DNA from: Scybalousia_A sp964626385
GTDB lineage: Bacteria; Bacteroidota; Bacteroidia; Bacteroidales; P3
Direction of reading: 5' to 3'
NCBI GenBank assembly: GCA_964626385.1
Contig: CAZVEO010000008.1
Location: 1 to 40,542, forward strand
Length of the DNA: 40,542 nucleotides
The notes under the pieces were generated by a model. It worked only from the letters and a program-made list of their open reading frames with translations. It had not been told where the DNA came from and did no database searches. Position numbers and translations under genes: made by a program. Shown piece by piece: positions 18,301 to 25,898 of the stretch. Positions within the stretch are counted from its first letter, which is position 1. Each line of letters opens with the position of its first letter.

Positions 18301-19145
18301 AGACTAACACTTTAGTTAAAAAACTATTGAATAATTATAGTGTGTTAGTAAGAGATTTGAAAGGAAAATTGGAAAGAGAAAAATTTGCCCAAACTATAGG
18401 TGATGACCTGCCTACTGGAATCAACCAAATGGCTAAAATCTATTTGGCTAAGAAACGTAAGTTAAAAGTAGGTGATAAGATGTCTGGTCGTCATGGTAAT
18501 AAGGGTATTGTAGCCAAGATAGTAAGAGAGGAGGATATGCCTTTCTTGGAAGATGGTAAGCCTGTGGATATTGTTTTAAATCCTTTGGGTGTGCCTTCTC
18601 GTATGAATCTTGGTCAGATATTTGAGACCGTTTTAGGTTGGGCAGGACATGAGTTAGGTATTAGATTTGAGACACCTATTTTTGACGGAGCTACATTGGA
18701 TGATGTCAATGCTTATATGCGTAAGGCAGGTTTGCCTGAGAATGGAAAATGTTATCTTTATGATGGGGAAACGGGTGAGAAGTTTGACCAGCCAGCCACT
18801 GTTGGTTATGTATATATGCTGAAACTTCACCATATGATAGACGACAAAATGCATGCTCGTAGTATAGGACCATACTCTTTAATTACTCAACAGCCACTCG
18901 GAGGTAAAGCTCAGTTTGGAGGTCAACGTTTTGGAGAAATGGAGGTATGGGCGTTGGAGGCTTACGGAGCATCTCATGTTTTACAGGAAATGCTTACGGT
19001 AAAATCCGATGATGTAACAGGTAGAGCAAAAGCATACGAAGCCATAGTAAAGGGTGATAATATGCCAACGCCGGGTATACCAGAGTCGTTTAATGTATTG
19101 ATACACGAGTTACGTGGATTAAACTTAGAGGTTACGTTTGATTAA
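15339..19145 (+). CDS. rpoB: RNA polymerase beta subunit (TTG start)
   Basis: The beta subunit of RNA polymerase forms one pincer and most of the rifampicin pocket. The 1268-residue protein has the family N-terminus (VSFATVKKFGYSDFLDIQLK). The rifampicin region begins NQLSQFMDQINPLTEITHKR (about 468 on), followed by RRISALGPGGLSRERAG. The C-terminal part has GGKAQFGGQRFGEMEVWALE. The only start that fits is TTG at 15339; there is no in-frame ATG upstream before a stop, and the next internal Met is far inside the conserved region. rpoC starts 26 bp later. A rare start codon and the upstream hairpin may both moderate expression. Confidence 0.96.
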   Translation: MAKKNKQQLVSFATVKKFGYSDFLDIQLKSFRDFFQLETDSESRKDEGLYKVFSENFPISDARNNFVLEFLDYFIDSPRYSIQECIERGLTFSVPLKAKLKLYCTDEDHEDFETIIQDVYLGMIPYMTPKGTFVINGAERVVVSQLHRSPGVFFGTSTHANGMQLYSARIIPFRGSWMEFTTDINNVMYAYIDRKKKLPITTLLRAIGFETDKDILEIFNLAEEVKVTKSNVKKYIGKRLAARVVRTWVEDFVDEDVGEVVSLDRTEIIVERETVLDEENAERILDAGIKFILLHKDDASAADYSIIFNTLQKDTANNAKEAVEYIYRQLRSAEPPDEETARGIIEKLFFSDKRYDLGDVGRYRINKKLGLKVDPSIKVLTREDIISIIKYLIELINSKAEVDDIDHLSNRRVRTVGEQLYAQFNVGLARMARTIKERMNVRDNEVFSPTDLINAKTLSSVINSFFGTNQLSQFMDQINPLTEITHKRRISALGPGGLSRERAGFEVRDVHYTHYGRLCTIETPEGPNIGLISSLSVFAKIDSLGFIETPYYRVKNGKVLYKEAPIYLTAEEEENKIVAQATTKVDSDGRILDEKVKARKQADFPIVVPNQVDLMDVAPNQIASIAASLIPFLEHDDANRALMGSNMMRQAVPLLNPEIPLVGTGIEPYVAKDSRVLITAEGDGIVDFVDAREISIIYDRDEDERLVSFEDDKKVYKLTKFQKTNDGGSINLRPIVRRGDKVVKGQILCEGYATKDGVLSLGRNLHVAFMPWKGYNYEDAIVISEKVVKEDWFTSVHIEEFITEVRETKRGDEELTKDIPNVSTEATKDLDENGMIRVGATVKEGDILVGKITPKGESDPTPEEKLLSAIFGDKAGDVKDASLKVPPSVSGVVINKQLFTRFKKDRDLRAKNKDIIKKLTDEFDENMSKLKKKLVDKLFIILSGKVAQGVYSSYNEEIVAPKTKFTQKILMNIDYSVVNYSDWTSDEKTNTLVKKLLNNYSVLVRDLKGKLEREKFAQTIGDDLPTGINQMAKIYLAKKRKLKVGDKMSGRHGNKGIVAKIVREEDMPFLEDGKPVDIVLNPLGVPSRMNLGQIFETVLGWAGHELGIRFETPIFDGATLDDVNAYMRKAGLPENGKCYLYDGETGEKFDQPATVGYVYMLKLHHMIDDKMHARSIGPYSLITQQPLGGKAQFGGQRFGEMEVWALEAYGASHVLQEMLTVKSDDVTGRAKAYEAIVKGDNMPTPGIPESFNVLIHELRGLNLEVTFD

Positions 19146-19171
19146 TTGTAGAAAAAAAGAGCATTTAGGAT

Positions 19172-22100
19172 ATGGCAATAAATAATAAAGAAGGTAATAC
19201 TAATAGTGTGTTTCATAGTATGACTATTAGCCTTGCTTCGCCTGACAGCATATTAAAGAGGTCAAGAGGTGAAGTAACAAAGCCTGAAACAATAAATTAC
19301 AGAACCTACAAGCCTGAAAAAGATGGTTTGTTCTGTGAGAAGATTTTTGGACCTGTAAAGGATTGGGAGTGTCATTGTGGTAAATACAAAAGAATTAGAT
19401 ATAAAGGACTTGTATGTGATAGATGTGGTGTGGAGGTAACCGAGAAAAAGGTTAGACGTGAGAGAATGGGACACATACAGTTGGTAGTTCCTGTTGCTCA
19501 TATATGGTTTTTCCGTTCCTTGCCAAACAAGATAGGTTCTTTGTTAGGACTACAAAGCAAGAAATTGGATGCCGTAATATATTATGAAAAATATATAGTA
19601 ATACAGCCAGGTATAAAGGAAAAAGATGGTGTAAAACGCTTAGACCTTTTGGTAGAAGAGGATTATACTGCTATTATGGACTCTCTTCCTCCAGAGAATG
19701 CACTTTTGCCAGATGAGGACCCTAACAAATTTATAGCAAAGATGGGAGCGGAGGCTTTGTATGATTTGCTCAAAAGTTTGGATTTGGATAGTCTTTCTTA
19801 CACCCTTAGAGATGCTGCGCACAAAGAGACTTCTCAACAGAGAAAGCACGATGCACTAAAACGTCTTAATGTTGTAGAGTCTTTCCGTGAGGCTAATATC
19901 AAAATGGAAAATCGTCCTGAATGGATGATAGTAAGGGTTGTTCCTGTTATACCTCCAGATTTGCGTCCTTTGGTTCCATTGGATGGAGGTAGGTTTGCAA
20001 CTTCTGATTTAAATGACTTGTATCGTAGAGTAATAATAAGAAACAATCGTTTAAAGAGATTGGTTGAGATAAAAGCCCCTGATGTTATCATGCGTAATGA
20101 AAAACGTATGTTGCAGGAGGCTGTAGACTCTTTGTTTGACAATTCTCGTAAGTCGGCTGCAGTTCGTTCAGATTCCAATCGTGCGTTAAAATCTTTGTCA
20201 GATAGTTTAAAAGGTAAACAAGGTCGTTTCCGTCAAAATCTTTTGGGTAAGCGTGTGGATTATTCTGGTCGTTCGGTTATAGTTGTGGGACCAGATTTGA
20301 AAATGCATGAATGTGGTTTGCCTAAAGATATGGCAACGGAGTTGTTTAAACCTTTTATCATAAGAAAGATACTTGAAAGAGGTTTGGTTAAGACAGTAAA
20401 ATCTGCCAAACGTATAGTAGACAGAAAAGACCCTGTTGTAATAGAAATATTGGAAAACATAGTTAAGGGACACCCTGTACTTTTGAACCGTGCTCCTACG
20501 CTTCACCGTTTGGGGATACAGGCCTTTCAGCCAAAATTAGTTGAGGGCAAGGCTATACGTTTGCATCCTTTGGTTTGTACTGGTTTCAACGCCGATTTTG
20601 ATGGAGACCAAATGGCTGTGCATTTACCTTTGGGTAACGCTGCTATTTTGGAAGCACAGTTGTTGATGCTTTCTTCTCACAATGTACTTAATCCTTCCAA
20701 CGGTGCCCCTATTACTGTGCCTTCTCAAGATATGATTCTTGGTCTTTATTATATGACCAAAGAAAAAAAATCAGATGAGACGACTAAGGTTAATGGAGAA
20801 GGAAAAGTCTTTTATTCTTTCGAAGATGTGCAGATAGCATACAATGAAAAGAGAGTAGATTTGCATGCAGGTATAACTCTTTACAGGAATAACAAGAATT
20901 TGGAATTTGCAAGTGCTGTATATTTTGACAAGAAAGAAGACAAGCAAAAAGATTGTATAAAAATAGGTGATTTCTATTATACAGAATCGGGAGAGAAATT
21001 GGATATTTCTGCACAAGACGTTATAAGTTCCAAAAAAGGTATACATACTACCATAGGAAGAGTTTTGTTTAATATGCTTGTACCTGATGAGTATGGTTAT
21101 ATAAATGTTTTGATTAAGAAGAATGTTCTTAGAGATATTATAGGTAACGTTCTTAAGGTCTGTGGTTCTGCAAGGACAGTACAATTCCTTGATGATATCA
21201 AAGACAAAGGTTACTATATGGCATTCCGTGGAGGACTTTCTTTCAACCTTGCTGATGTTATAGTACCTGAGGAAAAACTTGATATTATTTCAGATGCTGA
21301 AAGCAAAGTAGACGAAGTTGTTGCCAACTATCAGATGGGTCTTATTACTAATAACGAGCGTTATAATCAGGTTATAGATATATGGACAGAAGCCAATCGT
21401 AAGTTGGCTAACCACGTAATGCAACATATGTCGGCTGACCGTCAAGGATTTAATTCTGTCTATATGATGTTGGACTCTGGTGCCCGTGGTAGTAGAGAGC
21501 AGATACGTCAGTTGTCGGGTATGCGTGGTTTGATGGCTAAACCTCAAAAGGCTGGTTCTGGTGGAGCAGAAATTATAGAAAATCCTATTATATCCAACTT
21601 TAAAGAGGGACTTACTGTGTTGGAGTACTTTATTTCTACACACGGAGCGCGTAAAGGTTTGGCGGATACTGCGTTAAAGACTGCAGATGCTGGTTATTTA
21701 ACAAGACGTTTGGTAGACGTTGCTCATGATGTGATAATCAACGAAGAGGATTGCGGTACTTTGAGAGGTATTCCTACCACAGCATTGGTTCGTAATGACG
21801 AAGTTGTACAATCGTTGTATGATAGAATATTAGGACGTGTTACTTTACATGATATTATACATCCTCAAACGGGAGAAGTAATAGCAAGAGAAGGTGATGA
21901 ATTGACAGAGGAAATATGCTTAAAGATAGAAGAGTCTCCTATAGAAGAGGTTGAGATACGTTCGGTGCTTACCTGTGAGTCAAAACATGGAGTTTGTGCA
22001 AAGTGCTATGGACGTAATCTTGCCACTGGTAAACTTGTTCAAAGAGGAGAAAGTGTTGGAGTCATAGCGGCTCAAGCCATTGGAGAGCCTGGAACTCAGT

Positions 22101-23626
22101 TGACTTTGCGTACTTTCCACGTGGGAGGTGTTGCTGGTAATGCTGGTAATGTTTCTCAAATTAGAGTTAAAGATAAATGTAGTGGTACTCTTGTAATAGA
22201 CGAATTGAGAGATGTGCCTTACGTTTATTCAAATAACAATGGAGAGGAAAAACAATGTACAAGAGTAATAGGCCGTTCTGCTGAAATGCACGTTATCAAT
22301 AGCGAAACTAAGAGTATTCTTATGACGGCAAACATTCCTTATGGAGCTTATCTATTCTTTAAGAATGGTGATATGGTTTCTTCTGACGATATTATAGCAG
22401 AATGGGACCCATACAATGCACCTATTCTTTCTGAGGTTGGTGGTAAGGCTGTTTTTGAGTCTATAGAAAAAGATATTACTTTTAGGGAAGAATCTGATAA
22501 TGAAACAGGTCTTAACGAAAGAATTATCATAGAAACTAAGCAAAAATCTAAAAATCCTTCTATCAGCATAATTGATGAGAATGGAGAGGTAATAAAAACA
22601 TACGATATGCCTGTGGGAGCCCACCTTGTCATAGAGGATGGAGATGAGATGAAAGCCGGAGATATTCTTGCTAATATACCGCGTTCTTCTGCTAAGGCTG
22701 GCGATATCACTGGAGGTTTGCCAAGAGTAACAGAATTGTTTGAGGCAAGAAACCCTTCTGACCAAGCAATTATTGCGGAGATAGATGGAGTTGTTTCCTT
22801 CAATAAGAAACTTAAGAGAGGTAACAGAGAGATAATCATAACAGGAAGAACGGGAGAGAAAGTGTCTTATCTTATACCAACTTCTCGTCAAATTCTTGCA
22901 CAAGAGAATGACTACGTAAAAGCGGGTACTACTCTTTCTGAGGGCGAAATTGCTCCTGCTGATATTCTTAATGTTTTGGGACCTTTGGAGGTGCAAAAAT
23001 ATATTGTCAATGAGGCACAGGATGTCTATCGTTTGCAAGGTGTGAAGATAAACGACAAGCACTTTGAGGTTATCGTACGTCAAATGATGCGTAAGGTAGA
23101 GATTGATGACCCGGGTGATACTCATTTCCTTGAGGGTGAAGCCATAAACAAGATTGATTTTCAAGATGAAAATGATAAGTTATATGGTAAGAAAGTAATT
23201 ACTGACAGTGGCGATAGTAATATGTTTAGCAATGGACAGATAATTACTGCAAGAGAACTTAGGGATGAAAATTCTTCTTTGAAACGTAGAGACCTTAAGA
23301 CAATGGAGTCAAGAGATACTCAGCCAGCAACGGCTCACCAAGTACTTCAGGGTATAACCAAGGCCTCTTTGCAAACAAAGAGTTTCTTGTCGGCTGCTTC
23401 TTTCCAAGAGACTACAAAGGTATTGACCGAGGCTGCCATAACTGCAAAGACAGATGATTTGGTAGGTATGAAGGAAAATGTTCTTGTAGGACACTTGATT
23501 CCTGCTGGTACTGGACTTAGAGAATATCAGAATATTTTCGTTGCCAATAGAGAACAATTGGAGGCTTTTAAGACTCCTTCTTTGCAACCTGTTAGAAAAG
23601 GTAGAAAGGTTGCATCTAATAAATAA
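19172..23626 (+). CDS. rpoC: RNA polymerase beta' subunit
   Basis: The beta' subunit carries the catalytic magnesium site of RNA polymerase. The 1484-residue protein has the N-terminal zinc site Cys67, Cys69, Cys82, Cys85 (CHCGK...CDRC). The invariant NADFDGDQ is at 473-480, with Asp475, Asp477 and Asp479 binding magnesium. The second zinc site is CESKHGVCAKCYGR. The trigger-loop and bridge-helix region includes GEPGTQLTLRTFHVGG. Length and insertions fit Bacteroidetes. A strong intrinsic terminator follows at 23655-23693 and closes the operon. Confidence 0.98.
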   Translation: MAINNKEGNTNSVFHSMTISLASPDSILKRSRGEVTKPETINYRTYKPEKDGLFCEKIFGPVKDWECHCGKYKRIRYKGLVCDRCGVEVTEKKVRRERMGHIQLVVPVAHIWFFRSLPNKIGSLLGLQSKKLDAVIYYEKYIVIQPGIKEKDGVKRLDLLVEEDYTAIMDSLPPENALLPDEDPNKFIAKMGAEALYDLLKSLDLDSLSYTLRDAAHKETSQQRKHDALKRLNVVESFREANIKMENRPEWMIVRVVPVIPPDLRPLVPLDGGRFATSDLNDLYRRVIIRNNRLKRLVEIKAPDVIMRNEKRMLQEAVDSLFDNSRKSAAVRSDSNRALKSLSDSLKGKQGRFRQNLLGKRVDYSGRSVIVVGPDLKMHECGLPKDMATELFKPFIIRKILERGLVKTVKSAKRIVDRKDPVVIEILENIVKGHPVLLNRAPTLHRLGIQAFQPKLVEGKAIRLHPLVCTGFNADFDGDQMAVHLPLGNAAILEAQLLMLSSHNVLNPSNGAPITVPSQDMILGLYYMTKEKKSDETTKVNGEGKVFYSFEDVQIAYNEKRVDLHAGITLYRNNKNLEFASAVYFDKKEDKQKDCIKIGDFYYTESGEKLDISAQDVISSKKGIHTTIGRVLFNMLVPDEYGYINVLIKKNVLRDIIGNVLKVCGSARTVQFLDDIKDKGYYMAFRGGLSFNLADVIVPEEKLDIISDAESKVDEVVANYQMGLITNNERYNQVIDIWTEANRKLANHVMQHMSADRQGFNSVYMMLDSGARGSREQIRQLSGMRGLMAKPQKAGSGGAEIIENPIISNFKEGLTVLEYFISTHGARKGLADTALKTADAGYLTRRLVDVAHDVIINEEDCGTLRGIPTTALVRNDEVVQSLYDRILGRVTLHDIIHPQTGEVIAREGDELTEEICLKIEESPIEEVEIRSVLTCESKHGVCAKCYGRNLATGKLVQRGESVGVIAAQAIGEPGTQLTLRTFHVGGVAGNAGNVSQIRVKDKCSGTLVIDELRDVPYVYSNNNGEEKQCTRVIGRSAEMHVINSETKSILMTANIPYGAYLFFKNGDMVSSDDIIAEWDPYNAPILSEVGGKAVFESIEKDITFREESDNETGLNERIIIETKQKSKNPSISIIDENGEVIKTYDMPVGAHLVIEDGDEMKAGDILANIPRSSAKAGDITGGLPRVTELFEARNPSDQAIIAEIDGVVSFNKKLKRGNREIIITGRTGEKVSYLIPTSRQILAQENDYVKAGTTLSEGEIAPADILNVLGPLEVQKYIVNEAQDVYRLQGVKINDKHFEVIVRQMMRKVEIDDPGDTHFLEGEAINKIDFQDENDKLYGKKVITDSGDSNMFSNGQIITARELRDENSSLKRRDLKTMESRDTQPATAHQVLQGITKASLQTKSFLSAASFQETTKVLTEAAITAKTDDLVGMKENVLVGHLIPAGTGLREYQNIFVANREQLEAFKTPSLQPVRKGRKVASNK

Positions 23627-23654
23627 AGATTTTATATACTATAAAAATAATTAT

Positions 23655-23693
23655 AAGTGTAACGCATTTCTAATTTATGCGTTGCACTTTTTT
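23655..23693 (+). terminator. Intrinsic terminator after rpoC
   Basis: A 13-bp stem (23655-23667 with 23677-23689, one wobble pair) has a 9-nt loop and ends in a T run (23688-23693). It marks the end of the tRNA-tuf-rpo transcription unit, 29 bp after the rpoC stop. Confidence 0.88.
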
Positions 23694-23719
23694 GAACTAA
23701 TAAAATAAAGTTAAGTATT

Positions 23720-24022
23720 ATGACAGAGAATGAAGAACAAAAAATGGATGTAGAACTTAAGCCCGAGATAGCGCCGGGTGTCTATTCCAATTTACAAATA
23801 GTACAACATTCTATTTCAGAATTTGTTGTTGATTTTTTACAAGTAATGCCGGGAGTTCCTAAGGCTGAGGTTAGAAGTAGAGTTTTACTTGCACCTATTC
23901 ATGCAAAAAAACTTTTATATGCTTTACAAGAAAATATTTCTCGTTATGAGAAAAATTTTGGGCCTATAGAGGAGAATTTTGTTGCTGATTATACAAATAT
24001 CAACCCTATGGGTAAGGCATAA
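23720..24022 (+). CDS. DUF3467 family protein
   Basis: A 100-residue acidic protein recognised by its DUF3467-like sequence (LQIVQHSISEFVVDFLQVMP, then RVLLAPIHAKKLLYALQENI). The biochemical role is not established. It has no signal peptide or membrane segment. In Bacteroidetes a gene of this family commonly follows rpoC, as here, but the rpoC terminator lies between, so it probably has its own promoter or relies on read-through. A hairpin terminator follows at 24079-24120. Confidence 0.8.
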   Translation: MTENEEQKMDVELKPEIAPGVYSNLQIVQHSISEFVVDFLQVMPGVPKAEVRSRVLLAPIHAKKLLYALQENISRYEKNFGPIEENFVADYTNINPMGKA

Positions 24023-24078
24023 AATCTTAGAATTTAACGTTGTTTAAATAAAAAAATATTATTATAAGATTAAGTTAC

Positions 24079-24120
24079 AGAATGCGTGTTTTAAAAAAAA
24101 AGAAGCACGTATTCTTTTTC
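24079..24120 (+). terminator. Intrinsic terminator after the DUF3467 gene
   Basis: AGAATGCGTG (24079-24088) pairs with CACGTATTCT (24106-24115) with one wobble, followed by TTTTTC. The loop is A-rich. It lies 56 bp past the stop codon. Confidence 0.75.
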
Positions 24121-24166
24121 TTTACAAATATAGAGGCATAAAGAAAGAAAAATAAATTTTCAAAAT

Positions 24167-24955
24167 ATGAAAAGATTTATTGCTTTGTGTTTGTGTTCGT
24201 TTTCTATTTTTTTTGCTTTTGCTCAAAGCAAGACTTACGCATACGTTACTTTGGACACGGTTTTTCTTAGACAGGACACCTTGGATTTATCTTTGGTTTT
24301 TTATATGCCTCACAATTGCAAGGTTTCTTTTACCAATCAAAGGCCGGATAGTAATTCCGACGATATAGCCCTTTCTGTTGCCGCTGCTTTTACGGCAAGT
24401 AATCTTAAAGATGTTGTGGGAGATTATATATGTAAGGGACAATTATATTCTAATAAATCGGATGTGGAAACAGGTTTTTGCCTTATACTCAAAGATACTA
24501 TAATTATAGACACACTTTCTAAATCTTCCCTTTATAAATCTATGGCACAAAAACAAGGTGGTGCATATTTCCAACAAATGCTAATTTTAAAAAATGGTGA
24601 TACTGTGGAGTGTACTATATTTCGCAAGCAGAAGCCCACTTTTCGCAGGTGTTTGGCTATATACAACGGTAGGGGAGTGATAATAGAAAGTGTAGATAGA
24701 CTTAGTTTTGAAAACTTTGCAAGCGCACTGAAAGAGGTAGGAATAAAGGACGCAATTTATCTTGATATGGGTACGTGGAGCGAAGGTTTTGTAAGGCTTA
24801 AAGATAAGAGCCTCTTTTCCATAGGACATTTAAAATATAATACCAAACGACAAACCAATTGGTTAAGATATATTTATCACGCTAAACCCTCTACCTCCAC
24901 CAAAACCATAAGGTCAAACAACAAACATACTCCTCTCACAAGCCATTATAAGTAA
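24167..24955 (+). CDS. Secreted protein, possible phosphodiester glycosidase (NAGPA-like)
   Basis: A 262-residue protein with a clear signal peptide (residues 1-19, cleavage before Gln20), so exported. The stretches QGGAYFQQMLILKNG (130-144), RRCLAIYNGRGVIIESVDRL (160-179) and GIKDAIYLDMGTWSEGF (192-208) resemble Bacteroidetes proteins annotated as phosphodiester glycosidases related to NAGPA. The LDMG-TWS motif sits where that family has LDGG-S. I recognise the resemblance by eye only; the substrate is unknown. The gene follows a terminator and precedes the gene-free repeat region, so it appears to be a single transcription unit. I see no convincing terminator directly after it. Confidence 0.6.
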   Translation: MKRFIALCLCSFSIFFAFAQSKTYAYVTLDTVFLRQDTLDLSLVFYMPHNCKVSFTNQRPDSNSDDIALSVAAAFTASNLKDVVGDYICKGQLYSNKSDVETGFCLILKDTIIIDTLSKSSLYKSMAQKQGGAYFQQMLILKNGDTVECTIFRKQKPTFRRCLAIYNGRGVIIESVDRLSFENFASALKEVGIKDAIYLDMGTWSEGFVRLKDKSLFSIGHLKYNTKRQTNWLRYIYHAKPSTSTKTIRSNNKHTPLTSHYK

Positions 24956-25000
24956 ACGCCAACTCGCTGTAAGGAATTGATGAAAAAACTGAAAAAAGCA

Positions 25001-25034
25001 ACGGCTCTGCTCTATAAAAAGCACCCTGTGGATG
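25001..25034. repeat. Mini-hairpin cluster 4 (short, degenerate)
   Basis: A short group left of copy B holds GGCTCTGC and the imperfect unit CACCC-TGT-GGATG (25022-25034), a decayed version of the CACCC-N3-GGGTG hairpin. Confidence 0.55.
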
Positions 25035-25040
25035 CAAAAT

Positions 25041-25428
25041 CGGTTTACTGATTATCAATAAGTTACAAATAAAAAGTGTGCACGCGTTTGGTCAGGTCAA
25101 AAAATCTTCGTAACTTTGTAAGAGAAAAACAGCCCTACCTCAAAATTAACGATTTTTACCCTTGTAACTACTTGATAATCAACGATAACGAATCTTCGTT
25201 TCAAGAAATCGAAACGAAGATTCGTCGAAATAAAACGAAGATTCATTTTTACAAAATCCGCTTAAAGAAAAATTTTTCTTCAAAAAACCTTTCGAAATCG
25301 CTGAAAATCAAGAAAAATACCCGATTTCGACCTTTCTAAAAAGGTTAACTAATTGATAATCAATAGTAGCACCCTTATTTTTTGCTTTTAAATAGGTATT
25401 TACGCGATTTCCCGAAAAAAATTTTTTG
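25041..25428 (-). repeat. Dispersed repeat, copy B (inverted)
   Basis: This is the reverse complement of copy A, with the same block order. It has TTGATTATCAA-type boxes at 25049-25058, 25172-25182 and 25353-25363. The 36-nt hairpin is at 25189-25224 (one mismatch in the stem). The 12-bp arm motif AAACGAAGATTC occurs at 25212-25223 and 25233-25244, with its inverse at 25190-25201. The plus-strand promoter is at 25087-25118. The end block GGGAAATCGCGTAAATACC and A/T tract lie at the right end. An 87-codon open frame crosses it but is broken in copy A. Copies A and B flank 9660-25040. Confidence 0.88.
25087..25118 (+). promoter_or_regulatory. Consensus promoter inside repeat copy B
   Basis: TTTG (25087-25090), a 20-bp spacer and TAACTTTG (25111-25118) are an exact Bacteroidetes consensus promoter. 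A transcript would begin near 25126 and run through the hairpin and the rest of the element, about 300 nt. No conserved gene lies in that direction; the next gene is convergent. Confidence 0.65.
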
Positions 25429-25478
25429 AGGTCTTTTTTATAGGTTTTTTGGTGAGGGAATAATGAGTTAATATAAGT

Positions 25479-25828
25479 TACAGGCACAGCCTGCACCCGC
25501 AGGGTGCACCCATAGGGTGCCTCTATGGGCAAAGCCTTTATTTTTTTATACGCTTATGCGTCTTATAGAACAGCCTCAGGCTACAGCTTGTGCCTGCACC
25601 CACAGGGTGTATTATAAGGGCAAAGCCGTTACGTTTTCTGCATAAGTTTGCATAGGTTGTAATGAATGAGTTACTAAGAGTTAGCATAGGTTACACCCAT
25701 AGGGTGTCTTATAGGGCAGAGCCGTTTCTTTTGTTTAATGGCTCTGCCCTTATAAGACAGGCTGTGCCTGTGCCCTTTAAAACAGGTTGTGCCTGCACCC
25801 TGTGGGGGCAGGCTGTTTTATTGGTGGG
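25479..25828. repeat. Mini-hairpin cluster 5
   Basis: This is the densest group, right of copy B. It has CACCC-N3-GGGTG at 25494-25506, 25507-25519 (abutting), 25597-25609 and 25694-25706; ACAGGC-TGT-GCCTGT at 25757-25771; several GGGCANAGCC units and ACGCTTATGCGT. A larger inverted repeat pairs 25706-25723 with 25740-25758 (one bulge). The unit TTAGCATAGGTTAC also recurs here. No coding frame is supported. Confidence 0.85.
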
Positions 25829-25836
25829 AGTTTTGA

Positions 25837-25882
25837 AAAACAAAAAATGGAGGTAATAATTATTACCTCCATTTTTTGTTTT
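25837..25882 (-). terminator. Perfect 46-bp palindrome, terminator of the outer-membrane protein gene
   Basis: The palindrome is centred between 25859 and 25860 with arms ACAAAAAATGGAGGTAATA and its exact complement. On the minus strand the GC-containing stem is followed by a T-rich run, and it lies 16 bp past the stop codon of the gene at 25899. The T run on the plus strand would also stop transcription coming from repeat copy B. Confidence 0.82.
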
Positions 25883-25898
25883 GTTGCAATATTGTTTT

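Noticed and set aside
22352..23164. 270-codon frame antisense to rpoC
   Set aside because: Lies entirely within rpoC with no homology; such frames arise from the codon bias of the real gene.
25479..25828. Repeated short palindromes as a CRISPR array
   Set aside because: Units are 10-15 bp, of several kinds, irregularly spaced and overlapping; no constant repeat-spacer period and no cas genes.
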